The notes beneath the pieces are model-generated. The model was not told where the DNA came from, made no database searches, and worked only from the letters and a program-made list of their open reading frames with translations. The translations under genes and the position numbers were made by a program. Shown one piece after another: positions 46,977 to 56,183 of a DNA stretch of 64,000 nt. The DNA is from Azolla caroliniana. Taxonomy: Eukaryota > Polypodiophyta. The stretch covers positions 5,828,001 through 5,892,000 of the forward strand of contig JBHGNT010000016.1 in NCBI GenBank assembly GCA_043228905.1, in the 5' to 3' direction. The stretch's first letter is position 1; each line of letters begins with the position of its first letter.

Positions 46977-47728
46977 GTGCGAGGGTTGAGAATCCTCTAC
47001 AATCGTTATGGATACAATGATTATATGGCACATCATTATGTGTATATGTCAAACGTGGCAGAAGTATGTGAGCTCGAGAGCTACGTAGAAGCGACAAAGG
47101 ACGTGAATGGGCGTGTCACTATGGAGGAAGAAATGTGCGTATTGGTGGACAATGAGAGTTGGGGCGTGGCTCACGCCCCCAAGGGTGTGAAGTTGATCGA
47201 ATGCAGGTGGGCGTACAAGGTCAAGTACAACGCTGACTACACCATCAACTTATATAAGGCCCGATTGGTGGCAAAGGGCTATGTGCAACAACATGGCATT
47301 GATAACGATGAGCCGTTTGCGCCGGTTGCAAAGATGACGATCGTCTGTGTTTAGCTAGCGGTAGTCGCGGCGTAGGGGTGACACTTACATCAGATGGATG
47401 TAAAGAATGCGTTCTTTCAAGGCGAGCTTCAGGAACAAGTGTACATGGTGCAACCCCTCAGATTTCTATCTGAGTGAAACACATCAGCTGTTTGCCGACT
47501 GAAGAAATCACTATATGGACATAAGCAAGCCTCGCGTACCTGGAACGCAAAGATCATGCAGAGATTACGTCAAATGGGGTTTGCTTTGTCAAAGTCGGAC
47601 TCTTCATTGTTCATTCAGCAGAGTCAAACCAAACCAATTAGCATTTTTCTATATGTCGATGATTTAGTCATTGCTGGTGCGAACCTAGAAAAAATGGCTG
47701 AGTCAAGTCTCAGCTAACAACATCATTC
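46977..47728 (+). pseudogene. Element B reverse transcriptase
   Basis: Copia reverse transcriptase: VKLIECRWAYKVKYNAD, YKARLVAKGYVQQHGID, FAPVAKMT, then after stops DVKNAFFQGELQEQVYM, and YVDDLVIAG with the catalytic YVDD (about 47656). Stops at 47352, about 47372 and about 47477 break it. The 5' end is fused directly to the leader, so gag through integrase was lost by deletion. Confidence 0.85.
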
Positions 47729-47733
47729 GAAAT

Positions 47734-48226
47734 TGTTGAGCGAGCAAGCTCAACCGGATCCGGATCGGCATCCAGAAGGATGAGCCGGATCGGTATCCAG
47801 AAGGATGAGCCAGATCGGTATCCGAAAACAACCGGCCGGATCGGGGAGACGGATCGGAGAGCCGGATTCGAGCAGGAACCGGAAGCCTTGTAGTAGCCTA
47901 GACTACTAGGTAATCATTGTCTCGTAGTTAGTGTCAGTCGCACATAGGAACATTGAAGTACCTATCAGTACTTCTGTCAGTCCTTTATGGACTTGTATAA
48001 ATAGTGTTGTTTAGCACGTTGTATGTATAGAGTTTTTAGAGTGTTATTTTGAATTTGAGTTTATGTTTTGCTCTCTGTCTCTGTCTCTGTCTCTGTCTCT
48101 GTCTCTCTGTCTCTCCCACACGTATTCTCTGTGTGATTAAACTACTCCATTAAACCTTCATCTTATTCTTTGCTGCTATCCGGCTGAGCTAATTTTGTCT
48201 AACGCTTCCACACGTTAACATCTACA
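47734..48226 (+). mobile_element. Solo LTR (493 bp) inside element B reverse transcriptase
   Basis: Ends are TGTTGAGCGAGC and AACATCTACA; the perfect 5-bp target duplication is GAAAT (47729-47733 and 48227-48231). The reverse transcriptase frame continues across it with one GAAAT copy (FEMKDLGNLHYFLG). The left part has CCGGATCGGTATCCAGAAGG subrepeats (about 47757-47825). A TATA-like TGTATAAATAG lies near 47994. Confidence 0.9.
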
Positions 48227-49140
48227 GAAATGAAGGACTTGGGAAACCTTCATTACTTCCTTGGGATCGAAGTGATCCACACCCCCGAAGGCATATTGAT
48301 CAACCAACATCATTATGTGTTGAACATGCTCTTCAAGTTTGGGACGATGGATTGTAAATATGTCTCAACTCCTCTAGATAGAAATATGAAGCTTCACCCC
48401 GAATCCGGGAAGGCATGCGACCCAACATGGATCCGACGGATAGTCAGAAGCCTCATTTACTTGACCATCACTCGGTCGGACCTCAGCTATCCGGTCGGAT
48501 TGATTAGTCAATTCATGTTGCAGCCGAAGACCGAACACCTTCAGTGCGCACAAAGGATCTTATGATATATAAGTGGCACTAAGGACAAGGCATGTTGTAT
48601 TAGATTGGGGTAGCCGAACAATTAGTTGGCTACACAGATGTCAATTGGGCTGGAAATGCTGACGATCGTAGGTCAACATCAGGTTTTGCATTCTCATTGG
48701 AAAGTGTCGCGATCTCCTAAAGCAACAAGAAGCAACAGATAGTAGCAATGTTGAGGACCGAGGCTGAATTTCGAGGAGTGGTTGTCATTACATGCGAAGC
48801 CATATGGCTGAAGCGGCTACTGAAGGATCTGCGGGTGGAGGTTGTCGATTCGACAATGATCTACTGCGACATCATCAACAGAATCCAGCTAGCCAAGAAC
48901 CTTGTTTTCCATGCCCGGACAAAGCACATCGAGGTGCACTATCATTTTGTGTGAGAACGAGTCCTCTGAGGTGCACTATATGTTCCGATGAATCGGCAGG
49001 TCGCCGATATCTTCACCAAACCTCTTGGCCTAGACAAGTTGTGGCATTTTTCGAGCCTGCTTGGCATACAACACCTTGACATGCCGAACTTGAAGGGGAG
49101 GAATGAGAACGAGAATGAGAGGGAGGAGAGAGATGAAGTC
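48227..49140 (+). pseudogene. Element B reverse transcriptase C-terminus and RNase H
   Basis: Open from 48230 to 48565 (MKDLGNLHYFLGIEV, SLIYLTITRSDLSYPVG), then broken by stops to about 48745, open again at 48748-48954 with EAEFRGVVV, IYCDIINRIQLAKN and TKHIEVHYHF, and ending ADIFTKPLGLDK near 49035, the usual end of copia RNase H. Confidence 0.85.
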
Positions 49141-49573
49141 TGAAAAAACTGAATCAGGTGAAGAATTCGATTTCGGAACAACTGAAGAAGTTGGAACATT
49201 CAGTTCGGCTGGAGAAGCCGAGGTCATGTGGACATATGGAAGAAGATTGGCTAAGTGGAGACTAGTGAAATGCAAGGGGAGCAACCGAAAGAACAAGTCA
49301 AAGCCAGAGCCATTCGAACAAGGGGGAGGTAGAGCCGAGAAAGGCAAGGCAGGTGGTAGAGCCAAGAAGTGTAGAGCCGACCTGAAGATAAAGGCCAAGA
49401 CCAGGACATGGTCGGATGTGGTCAAGGGCCGGAAGGAGGACGAATTGGAGATAACCAATTCGCACAAGAGCGGGAACGAATTAGAGATAGCCGATTCGAT
49501 CGAGAAGTGTGATTTGGAAGAACCGAATTGCATGAAGGCCAAGTGGACAACGAGGCAACCAAAGCCGACGTAG
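49103..49573 (+). CDS. Unassigned 156-residue frame between RNase H and the 3' LTR of element B
   Basis: An uninterrupted frame in a place where copia elements normally have only a short non-coding stretch. The product is rich in Lys, Glu, Arg and Gly, without membrane segment or Cys motifs, and has a repeated EDELEI/GNELEI-like segment. I do not recognise it. Purine-rich composition alone can keep such a frame open, so it may not be translated. It could be captured host sequence. Confidence 0.25.
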   Translation: MRTRMRGRREMKSEKTESGEEFDFGTTEEVGTFSSAGEAEVMWTYGRRLAKWRLVKCKGSNRKNKSKPEPFEQGGGRAEKGKAGGRAKKCRADLKIKAKTRTWSDVVKGRKEDELEITNSHKSGNELEIADSIEKCDLEEPNCMKAKWTTRQPKPT

Positions 49574-49813
49574 AGGCGGAGGAGCCATTAGGTCGAGGGG
49601 CACCAATACCGCAACATGGAGGGAGCTGACAAGGGCATGGGTAGCAGACAAGCCAACCGAGCAGGTCCAGGAGTGCGGAACCAGAGCGGTCATAGGACGC
49701 GGAACTGGACCAGACGAGGAGCACGAGCGAGGCGTCGGGACGCTAGGAGGAGCTGGAACGATGGACTAGCCAGAGCTGACACGACGAGACCTCAAGTTGA
49801 GCTTGAGGGGGAG

Positions 49814-50192
49814 TGTTGAGAGACAAACTCGACATGGGCCAAATTAGTTGAATAAGCTAAATGCCGAATCGGTTGGTAAACCGAATCGACTGGCCATTAG
49901 GGGTCTATATTCCTATTTTAGTAATAGGAATATTATAGGATGTTAATGCCAGGCTCATTCATGAGCATTAAAGTACTGATAGTACTTGTGTCAGCCCACT
50001 TGTTAGGGCTTGTATAAAAAGTGCTCACTGAGCACATTGTATGTACAAACAACATTTTGTAATAGAAGTTTGGTATCTGCTCTCTCTCACTGTGTATCCA
50101 TTCTCTGTGTTTACCTAACTGTCGAGTTTCCGAACAACCGATTGTGTACTATGTGTCTTCTGCTTACGCTACCGCACACATATTCTTTGACA
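49814..50192 (+). repeat. 3' LTR of element B, preceded by a polypurine tract
   Basis: Begins TGTTGAGAGACAAAC and ends TTTGACA; about 90% like the 5' LTR by eye. The purine tract TTGAGGGGGAG (49803-49813) directly precedes it, as needed for plus-strand DNA priming. Confidence 0.88.
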
Positions 50193-50614
50193 ATTCCCTA
50201 GCTAAATGTCCCATTCTTTTACGTAAAAAACATTGATTTGGTAAACCAATTTTTTTTGCTTCTTTCCACATCCCTCATTTTCCAAACAAGGTAACTTCAC
50301 ATATGAAGGCAACGACATCGTGATCCTAATGGCACACGATGGGAAACCTCTTCCAAACTAAATAATTTACACACTTTAGAAGGATCATGAAGAAGATGAG
50401 TTTAGAACTTGACATTTTTTTTTCCGTAAAGATTGTATTTACCACTAGAGCAATTACTAGTGAGTGGCTTATTTTTCGTAGATCCATTGTACATATTAGA
50501 ACTGCATAGAAAACGACTAAAGAAAAACCACATGCATAAAAACCATGGGTGCAAGCCCATGGTTTTGTGCATGCCATAAAACCAGTGGTTTTTTGTAAAG
50601 TAACTATAGTTATC
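50193..50614 (-). pseudogene. Zinc-knuckle (LINE ORF1-like) relic, right flank of element B
   Basis: On the minus strand 50250-50197 reads NQCFLRKRMGHLARE, a CCHC-like knuckle whose last Cys lies across element B at about 46575. The rest, up to element C at 50615, is degenerate. A perfect foldback at 50536-50563 is listed separately. Confidence 0.5.
50525..50592. repeat. Foldback sequence with AAAACCATGGG / CCCATGGTTTT arms
   Basis: A perfect 11-bp inverted repeat with a 6-nt loop (TGCAAG), centred at about 50550. Outer parts also pair loosely (AAACCACATGCA against TGCATG and GTGGTTT). It may be a small MITE remnant. No target duplication was recognised. Confidence 0.6.
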
Positions 50615-51057
50615 TGTTGAGAGATCAAGCTCAACTTAGTTTAGTTAGTTAGTCAACAATGTAACTTCGTAGTTACCTAGATAGAATCTAGTTAGAAGTG
50701 TTGACTATAACGCCTTAAATAGGACCTTGTACTTAAGTGGGATATTCTAGATCCTCCACTCCTAAGTTCATTTAATATAGGACTTACACATTAGTACCTA
50801 TATTCTACTCACACATGTGCACCTTTGCACATGAGATGTATATATACCTCATTGTGGGTATTTTTGGATTTGATGATGATGATAATGCTAATTTAATATA
50901 CTTACTCATCCCCTATCTTGTGTTGTTCATAAGTGTATCTCTCCTCTCTCTCTTCCTCTCACACACATACACACACATATAACATAATCTTCCACACTTA
51001 ACTTAATCACATAATTAGGTACTAATTAACTCTTAATTACTTACCTAATTGTTAACA
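50615..51057 (+). repeat. 5' LTR of element C and tRNA-Met primer binding site
   Basis: A 443-bp LTR, TGTTGAGAGATC to TTGTTAACA. The primer site TGGTATCAGAGCGTG follows at once (51058-51072). Flanking sequence on the left is TTATC. Confidence 0.88.
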
Positions 51058-51226
51058 TGGTATCAGAGCGTGTGGTTTAGAAAATCCACTAAGCCCACCC
51101 GACTCTTCGTAATTGTGTGTTCGAAACGTTGACGACAAATTCTGGCTATTGCTACTGTAGTGCCGCTACGTAGCACGTACACGTGATCGAAGGCTGAGAA
51201 ACAAAAGAAGAGAAGACACAATCAAC

Positions 51227-52654
51227 ATGAACACAGAAATGGGTAGCTCGCTCCTTAGCGAAAAGCTAGACTGGAGCAATTATTCATCTTGGGAGTACAA
51301 GATGACCCAATACCTCGTCGGCCAAGGGTATTGGAGCTACATCAACGACGCTCAAGAAAATCGACCCGACTCAAAGAACGCCGACTATGCAACATGGGAC
51401 CAAGCGGCAAGTCGAGTCATGTATTGCTTGGCAACATGTGTCCACGACCGCATGCTTAGCCACATTCGAGATGCCAAGATGCCCAAAGAGGCGTGGGAGA
51501 ATCTCAGGAAGATTTTCACCGCCAACACAATTGCCCGAAAGATTCAACTCCGACAAGAGTTGAATAACATTCGGCAAGAAGATATGTCTGTGTCAGACTA
51601 CACCACCAAGATCAAGAGCATTTGCGACTCGCTTGGCTCCATCAAAATAAACGTCGACGAAGATGAGATGGTTCAAGTATGCTTGGGCGGTCTCGCACAA
51701 CGATTCGACTTGTTGAGGACGGCAATCTTGGCGAGAGAAAACCCTCCTTCATTCTTCGACCTCCAATCAATGCTATTGGTTGAAAAGAACCATGTCCAAA
51801 CCAAAAGCAAGACGTCGGAAGGACAAATGTTCTTCTCGAATTCGGATGGTGGCCGAGGAGGAGGTCATGGCGGTAAAAGAGATCAATTCGACCCATCACA
51901 CGAAGGGAACTCAAACCTTCACGAAAGCCATCGAGGAACCTTCGGAAGAAGGGGGAGCTTCCACGCCGAACAAGGTCGGCAAACGAGGCCCGCAACTTGC
52001 AATTATTGCGGCAAAATCGGCCACTACGAGGCGGAGTGTCGGAAAAAGAGAAGCGAGTCGGCTTCGACAAGTCGACAACTCACAAACTACGCATCAAAGT
52101 CCGATTATGACAATCGTAGTGGAATGTTCAGGAATCACGCCACGAATTTCGTAATGAGGCATAGAGCGAACTCTATGACAACCTCCAACTCTGCAAGCAA
52201 CTCCAACTCGGAAGACGTGTGGTTCGTCGATTCCGGTGCCTCACATCACATGACATCTCACAAAGAGTGGTTTCGTGATTTACGAACGCTGGATCGACCC
52301 GGCTTCATAGAGACGGGAGACGACACCACACACCCCATTTGGCACATCGGCAATGTCCCATTCGGGAAAGAAGGCGAGCAAACTTGCATCAAGAATATCT
52401 TGCACGTGCCCACAATAACAAAGAATTTGGTCTCGGTCGGCCAAATTGTGGAGCAAGGCATGCAAGTCCGCTTCAACAAAGAAGGATGTTTCATCGAGAA
52501 AGATGGCCGACTCATAGCGAAGGGGCGGATAGACGGTCGAATGTTCATCCTCGATTCGAACGAGTTGAAATCGGCAATGTACGCCAAAGGTCTCAAAACG
52601 GAGACAAGCATTGGGTTGTGGCACAAGAAAATCGGCCACATAAACCTCCAATAG
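51227..52654 (+). CDS. Element C gag-protease polyprotein (475 codons)
   Basis: The longest open frame in the window. Order: UBN2-type gag (LDWSNYSSWEYKMTQYL near residue 14; SDYTTKIKSICDSLGS), a Gly/Arg-rich linker, a CCHC zinc knuckle CNYCGKIGHYEAEC (about 258-271), the protease active site FVDSGASHHMTS (about 334-345), ILHVPTITKNLVSVGQ, and the GAG-pre-integrase segment LWHKKIGHINLQ at the end. A TAG there separates it from integrase, which in an active copia element is in the same polyprotein. Gag packages the RNA and the protease cleaves the polyprotein. Confidence 0.88.
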   Translation: MNTEMGSSLLSEKLDWSNYSSWEYKMTQYLVGQGYWSYINDAQENRPDSKNADYATWDQAASRVMYCLATCVHDRMLSHIRDAKMPKEAWENLRKIFTANTIARKIQLRQELNNIRQEDMSVSDYTTKIKSICDSLGSIKINVDEDEMVQVCLGGLAQRFDLLRTAILARENPPSFFDLQSMLLVEKNHVQTKSKTSEGQMFFSNSDGGRGGGHGGKRDQFDPSHEGNSNLHESHRGTFGRRGSFHAEQGRQTRPATCNYCGKIGHYEAECRKKRSESASTSRQLTNYASKSDYDNRSGMFRNHATNFVMRHRANSMTTSNSASNSNSEDVWFVDSGASHHMTSHKEWFRDLRTLDRPGFIETGDDTTHPIWHIGNVPFGKEGEQTCIKNILHVPTITKNLVSVGQIVEQGMQVRFNKEGCFIEKDGRLIAKGRIDGRMFILDSNELKSAMYAKGLKTETSIGLWHKKIGHINLQ

Positions 52655-53465
52655 CTATGAGTGATGCAAACCAAGGGAGTTGTCATCAAACTTCCGACAT
52701 TCGAGTCGAAACGAGTTGACCGAGTATGCAAAGCATGTCAACTCGGCAAACAACATCGACTCCCATTCTCGAATGAGAGCCACGCAAGCAAAGGCCTCCT
52801 CGACGTCATACACTCGGATGTATGGTGACCGACTCAAACGCCAACGATCAACGGATGCTGATACTACGTAACCTTCATCGATGACTACTTGCGCTATGCG
52901 TGCATCTGCCCAATGAAGAAGAAAAGCGAAGTGCTCTCCCACTTCCAAAAGCTCAAGGGGCAAGTTGAAAAAGAAACCGGTCGGCACATTCAATACCTAC
53001 GATTGGATGGAGGCAAGGAGTACTTCTCCGAAAAATTCACCTCCTACCTCCAAAGTGAAGGCATTTGTTGAGAATTCTTGTGCCGATACACCCCCCAACA
53101 AAATGGAGTAGCCGAAAGAAAAAATCGACAAATACTCGAGGTAGCACGCGCCATGATGCATGAGAAGCACATGCCGAACTTCTATTGGGCCAAAGCGGCA
53201 TCCACGACCGTCTATCTCATGAACCGGTGCACCACTAATGGAGTGCATGAGCTAACTCCATACGAGCTCCTCGTCGGAAGGAAGCCGATCCTGTCGCACC
53301 TCAAGGTGTTCGGAAGCATTGTGAATGTACGCATCCTGAACGAACAACGACAGAAGCCCGACGCGATGTCGGAGGAATGTATCCTCATAGGATACTTGTT
53401 TGAGAAGAAGGCGTACAAGTGCTACAACCCTTCTACCTGAGTGGTTCGGGTAAGTCAAGACGTAG
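52655..53465 (+). pseudogene. Element C integrase
   Basis: In frame with the preceding polyprotein apart from stops. Motifs: VCKACQLGKQHRLPF (zinc-binding), LDVIHSDVW and FIDDYLRYACIC (first Asp region), LRLDGGKEYFS (second Asp), YTPQQNGVAERKNR (Glu) and AKAASTTVYLMNR. In-frame stops occur near 52826 (TGG to TGA) and 53069. The last open part ends at 53440, just before element D. Confidence 0.85.
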
Positions 53466-53757
53466 TGTCATGATATGGCAAGACTCGAACCCATGACCTT
53501 ATAGTATATGGGTCGAGCTCTTAACCATCACACCATCTATTGTAATTCGTAGGATATTATTTTCATTTATGTTTTATTATAAGAAATTAATGTATATTCC
53601 AAATTTCTCTGGAACATTCTAGAAGCTTCAGGATTACTCTTGAGAACACTATAAAAGAAGGCACTAGGCATTATGTTGAACCAAATTGGTTCAATGCCAG
53701 TCTTAAGCCTTTTAGCCATTTTGTACTTATCCTTCACATAATATATTGGCTGTTATC

Positions 53758-53798
<41 letters not shown>

Positions 53799-53882
53799 TT
53801 ACGCAGTCCCGTCCTCTTAGTACTAATAGTACTTATCTTCTTTAGTACTAATTCCATCTCTTCTTTAGTACTATTCTTGACA
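53466..53882 (+). repeat. 5' LTR of element D (417 bp)
   Basis: Ends TGTCATGATATGG and TTCTTGACA. A TATA box TATAAAA lies at 53650-53656, and about 25-35 bp downstream is a perfect palindrome TTGAACCAAATTGGTTCAA (53676-53694). A CT microsatellite is at 53763-53795. AGTACT palindromes recur in the last 80 bp. A stretch resembling the end of a tRNA gene (GACTCGAACCCATGACC, about 53485) lies inside the LTR. Confidence 0.75.
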
Positions 53883-53898
53883 GTTTGAACCAATTTTT
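53883..53898 (+). promoter_or_regulatory. Candidate self-priming site of element D
   Basis: Directly after the LTR the sequence is GTTTGAACCAATTTTT. Positions 53885-53896 are the exact reverse complement of 53683-53694 (AAATTGGTTCAA), which lies where transcription should start, about 30 bp after the TATA box. In Tf1 and relatives the 5' end of the RNA folds back to prime reverse transcription at just this place. No match to a tRNA primer site was seen. Confidence 0.55.
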
Positions 53899-53949
53899 CT
53901 CAAGCTTACTTGTCGTTCTCCCTCATCCTCTTACCCTTTTCCCTATACT

Positions 53950-55728
53950 ATGGCTACTGTTAGCGCCCAAGAATATCAATCCGTTTTCTCCAAGCTACAA
54001 TGCCTAAAAGAAAAATTTGTTGCCTTGGAACAAGAAAACCAACGGTTGATAGGGGATCTGCAACAAATCGCTCTAGAAAAACAACAAACGCAACAACAAC
54101 ATGGGGAGTTAGCGTTGTCGTGAAGAAAACCGTCCACAAGCGGAATCGGTGCACCGGAGCGTAGGAACCGGCTCTTCATGCACGTGCGCCTTATGTTGTA
54201 CATAGGAGATCCTAGGCAGGTAGATTCGGTAGGTAGGAAGTAAAGGGGAAACGGCTCCTTCCTTGCCTATAAAAGAGGGAGACGAGGAGGAGGAATGGAT
54301 CGCGAAGTAAGAGAGGACGAAGTGCTGTCGGATTGTGGGCCGAAGGCTTCTCTCTCTTCCAAACTCCATAGCTCCTTTCTGTGCAGGTTTTGGGAGGCTC
54401 GCGCTGCTCTAAGGAATGCCCGAGTGCTTCCGGCAGCACCTCCAACCTACTCCTTTCTTTCTGTGCGTTTACGAACAGGCATCGGCATCTGTTCGCCGGC
54501 CTGTTCGGTTGTAACCGACTTCGTCTTCTTGTTGTTTTGTCTTTGTTAATACATACATACATTCGTGTTTCTCTGTGTCGCTGTCCCACTCGCGCCTTTG
54601 GGTCGAAGGGCCGTGTCCCTGTGGATCTACGCTCGCACGTAGTGGGTCTCTTCTCCTTTCTCTCTTGCTCTTCGGTACAGGACCCCCGAGGTCCCGCCTC
54701 ATTCCACGCATCCGCGAGGAATACCTCGACAACGTTACGGGGTGTAATAACTCGAAGCAACATTGCAACAACAAGGATCAAGTCCCCAAGGATTTCATAA
54801 AGAGCTGAAGATTGGACTTCCTATGAAATTTGATGGAACCCAATCGCAATTCAGGGGATTCCTTAATCAGGTACGATTAGTCATCCAAATGCATCCTTCT
54901 CGATACCCCACTGATGCATCCCGAGTCGGCCTAATAGGCACGTTGCTTAGCGGCTCAGCCTTAGCATGGTTCGCTCCGCTTCTAGAAAAACAACTGCCCT
55001 TGCTTAATAACTTTGAAGATTTTATTAGTGAGTTTAAAGCCTGCTTTGGAGACACCAACAACATTAGGACGAGGATCAACAAGATCCGACGATTGAGTCA
55101 AGGCGATTGTCCAGCCTCTGCGTATGCGGCGGATTTCCGCCTACTCGCTTCAGATATCACCTGGGATGATCAGGCACTAATGGAGCAGTTTCACTATGGC
55201 CTGCGAAACGATGTCAAAGATCTACTTCTAACTTTCCCCGAAGAACCAAAGTCTCTTACGGAGGAAATCAGTCGAGCGGTCCGATGTGACAACCGCCTTT
55301 TCGAACGGCGTTCGGAACGTCAATTACAGATACCACACTTTAGGCCGGAGCCCACTTACGCCTCAGTCGCGGCTAAACCGTTTGCACGAGACATACCTCA
55401 AGCAAATACTTCAACACTGATGGAGATCGATACCATGCGTCGACGTGACCCGTTATCGGAAGAAGAAAAGCAACGACGACGTGCAAATCGATTATGTCTT
55501 TATTGCGGTGGACCAGGGCATATCGCAATCAATTGTCCCCATAGGCCAAGAAGACAGGTAAATCAAATTGTAGCCTGTACTAAACCCGAGTCAATTCTTC
55601 CCTTAGGAGTGTCTGATAGTATTAATAGTACTAATAGAGTGTTTGATAGTATTAATAGTACTAATAGCCCAAGTATCTCAAACAAATTTGATATCCTTAG
55701 TCAATTAGATGAAGAATTAAACGATTGA
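53950..55728 (+). pseudogene. Element D gag, split by a solo LTR
   Basis: Starts at the ATG at 53950 with a coiled-coil-like opening (MATVSAQEYQSVFSKLQ, then ALEQENQRL) and is interrupted at 54116. It resumes at about 54755 and is open to the TGA at 55726-55728. The main body has LPMKFDGTQSQFRGFLNQ, GSALAWFAPLLE and FISEFKACFGD, the retrotransposon gag fold of Ty3 elements, then a CCHC knuckle CLYCGGPGHIAINC (about 55496-55537). A repeated DSINSTN segment near the C-terminus comes from a duplicated AGTATTAATAGTACTAATAG unit. Confidence 0.8.
54116..54735 (+). mobile_element. Solo LTR of the element E family, inside element D gag
   Basis: The first 20 bp, TGTCGTGAAGAAAACCGTCC, are identical to the start of element E's LTR (minus strand at 57445). 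Both then have AAGCGGAA or GGCGGAA and CCTATAAAAGAGGGAG or GCTATAAAAGAGAGGGAG (TATA at 54268-54274 here). The right end is less clear: GTAATAACTCGA (about 54735) resembles E's GTAACAACGCGACA. The flank AGCGT before it is matched only loosely by AGCAA. There is no pol sequence. Frames on both strands in this stretch are LTR, not genes. Confidence 0.7.
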
Positions 55729-56183
55729 GTCCAGCCAAAATAGGAGCCGTTTGGTTGGACAACCCTAGATCTTTACAACCCATTAGTGGTTCCATTCCCT
55801 CCAAGCAAGTTAGCAATGTGTTCCTAGCCCAAGTCATGGTTAGTACTAAAAGTACTCCCCCAATACATGTCCTAGCACTTCTAGATTCCGGAGCTAATTC
55901 CTGTTTCATGGATCGAAATTTTGCCCAAGCTTCTCAGATATCCTTAAGAAACCTTCCTTGCCCTGCATTTGTTGTACTCATTGATGGTCGTCCCATTGCT
56001 TCCGAGAATATTGTAGAAGAGTCAGAACCCATTCAAGTTGTCCTAGGTAGTTTTGTGTGTTTAGTAGCATTTAATATAATTAGTAGTCCAGAGCATCCCA
56101 TTGTCCTGGGATTACCTTGGTTTGAATTACATAATCCAGACATAGATTGGAGAACAAGAGAAGTCCGACATCGACAACCCTAA
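55725..56183 (+). CDS. Element D aspartic protease
   Basis: Lies in the -1 frame relative to gag and overlaps its stop codon, an arrangement often used for frameshifted gag-pol expression, though a chance mutation is equally possible. Active site ALLDSGANSCFMD (about 55877-55915), then PIVLGLPWFELHNPDIDW, the conserved end of Ty3 proteases. It shifts frame again near 56150, where the reverse transcriptase frame takes over. Confidence 0.75.
   Translation: MSPAKIGAVWLDNPRSLQPISGSIPSKQVSNVFLAQVMVSTKSTPPIHVLALLDSGANSCFMDRNFAQASQISLRNLPCPAFVVLIDGRPIASENIVEESEPIQVVLGSFVCLVAFNIISSPEHPIVLGLPWFELHNPDIDWRTREVRHRQP

Larger units (their letters stand above)
46580..50192 (+). mobile_element. Element B: internally deleted Ty1/copia LTR retrotransposon
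   Basis: Two LTRs (46580-46966 and 49814-50192) bound an interior of only 2.85 kb, reduced further by a nested solo LTR. The flanks are ATTTC and ATTCC (46575-46579, 50193-50197), a target duplication with one change. Gag, protease and integrase are missing; only reverse transcriptase and RNase H remain, with several stops. The element sits inside a minus-strand zinc-knuckle relic. Confidence 0.88.
50615..53465 (+). mobile_element. Element C: Ty1/copia LTR retrotransposon, 5' part, truncated by element D
   Basis: Carries a 5' LTR, primer site, gag, protease and integrase, then stops abruptly at 53465 where element D begins inside the sequence after integrase. Reverse transcriptase, RNase H and the 3' LTR are not in the window; they should lie beyond the D/E stack to the right. 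The pol frame has stops at 52652, about 52826 and 53069. Confidence 0.88.

Noticed and set aside
54212-54800. Frames of up to 189 residues on both strands
   Set aside because: They lie within the solo LTR of the element E family and show no protein-family motif.
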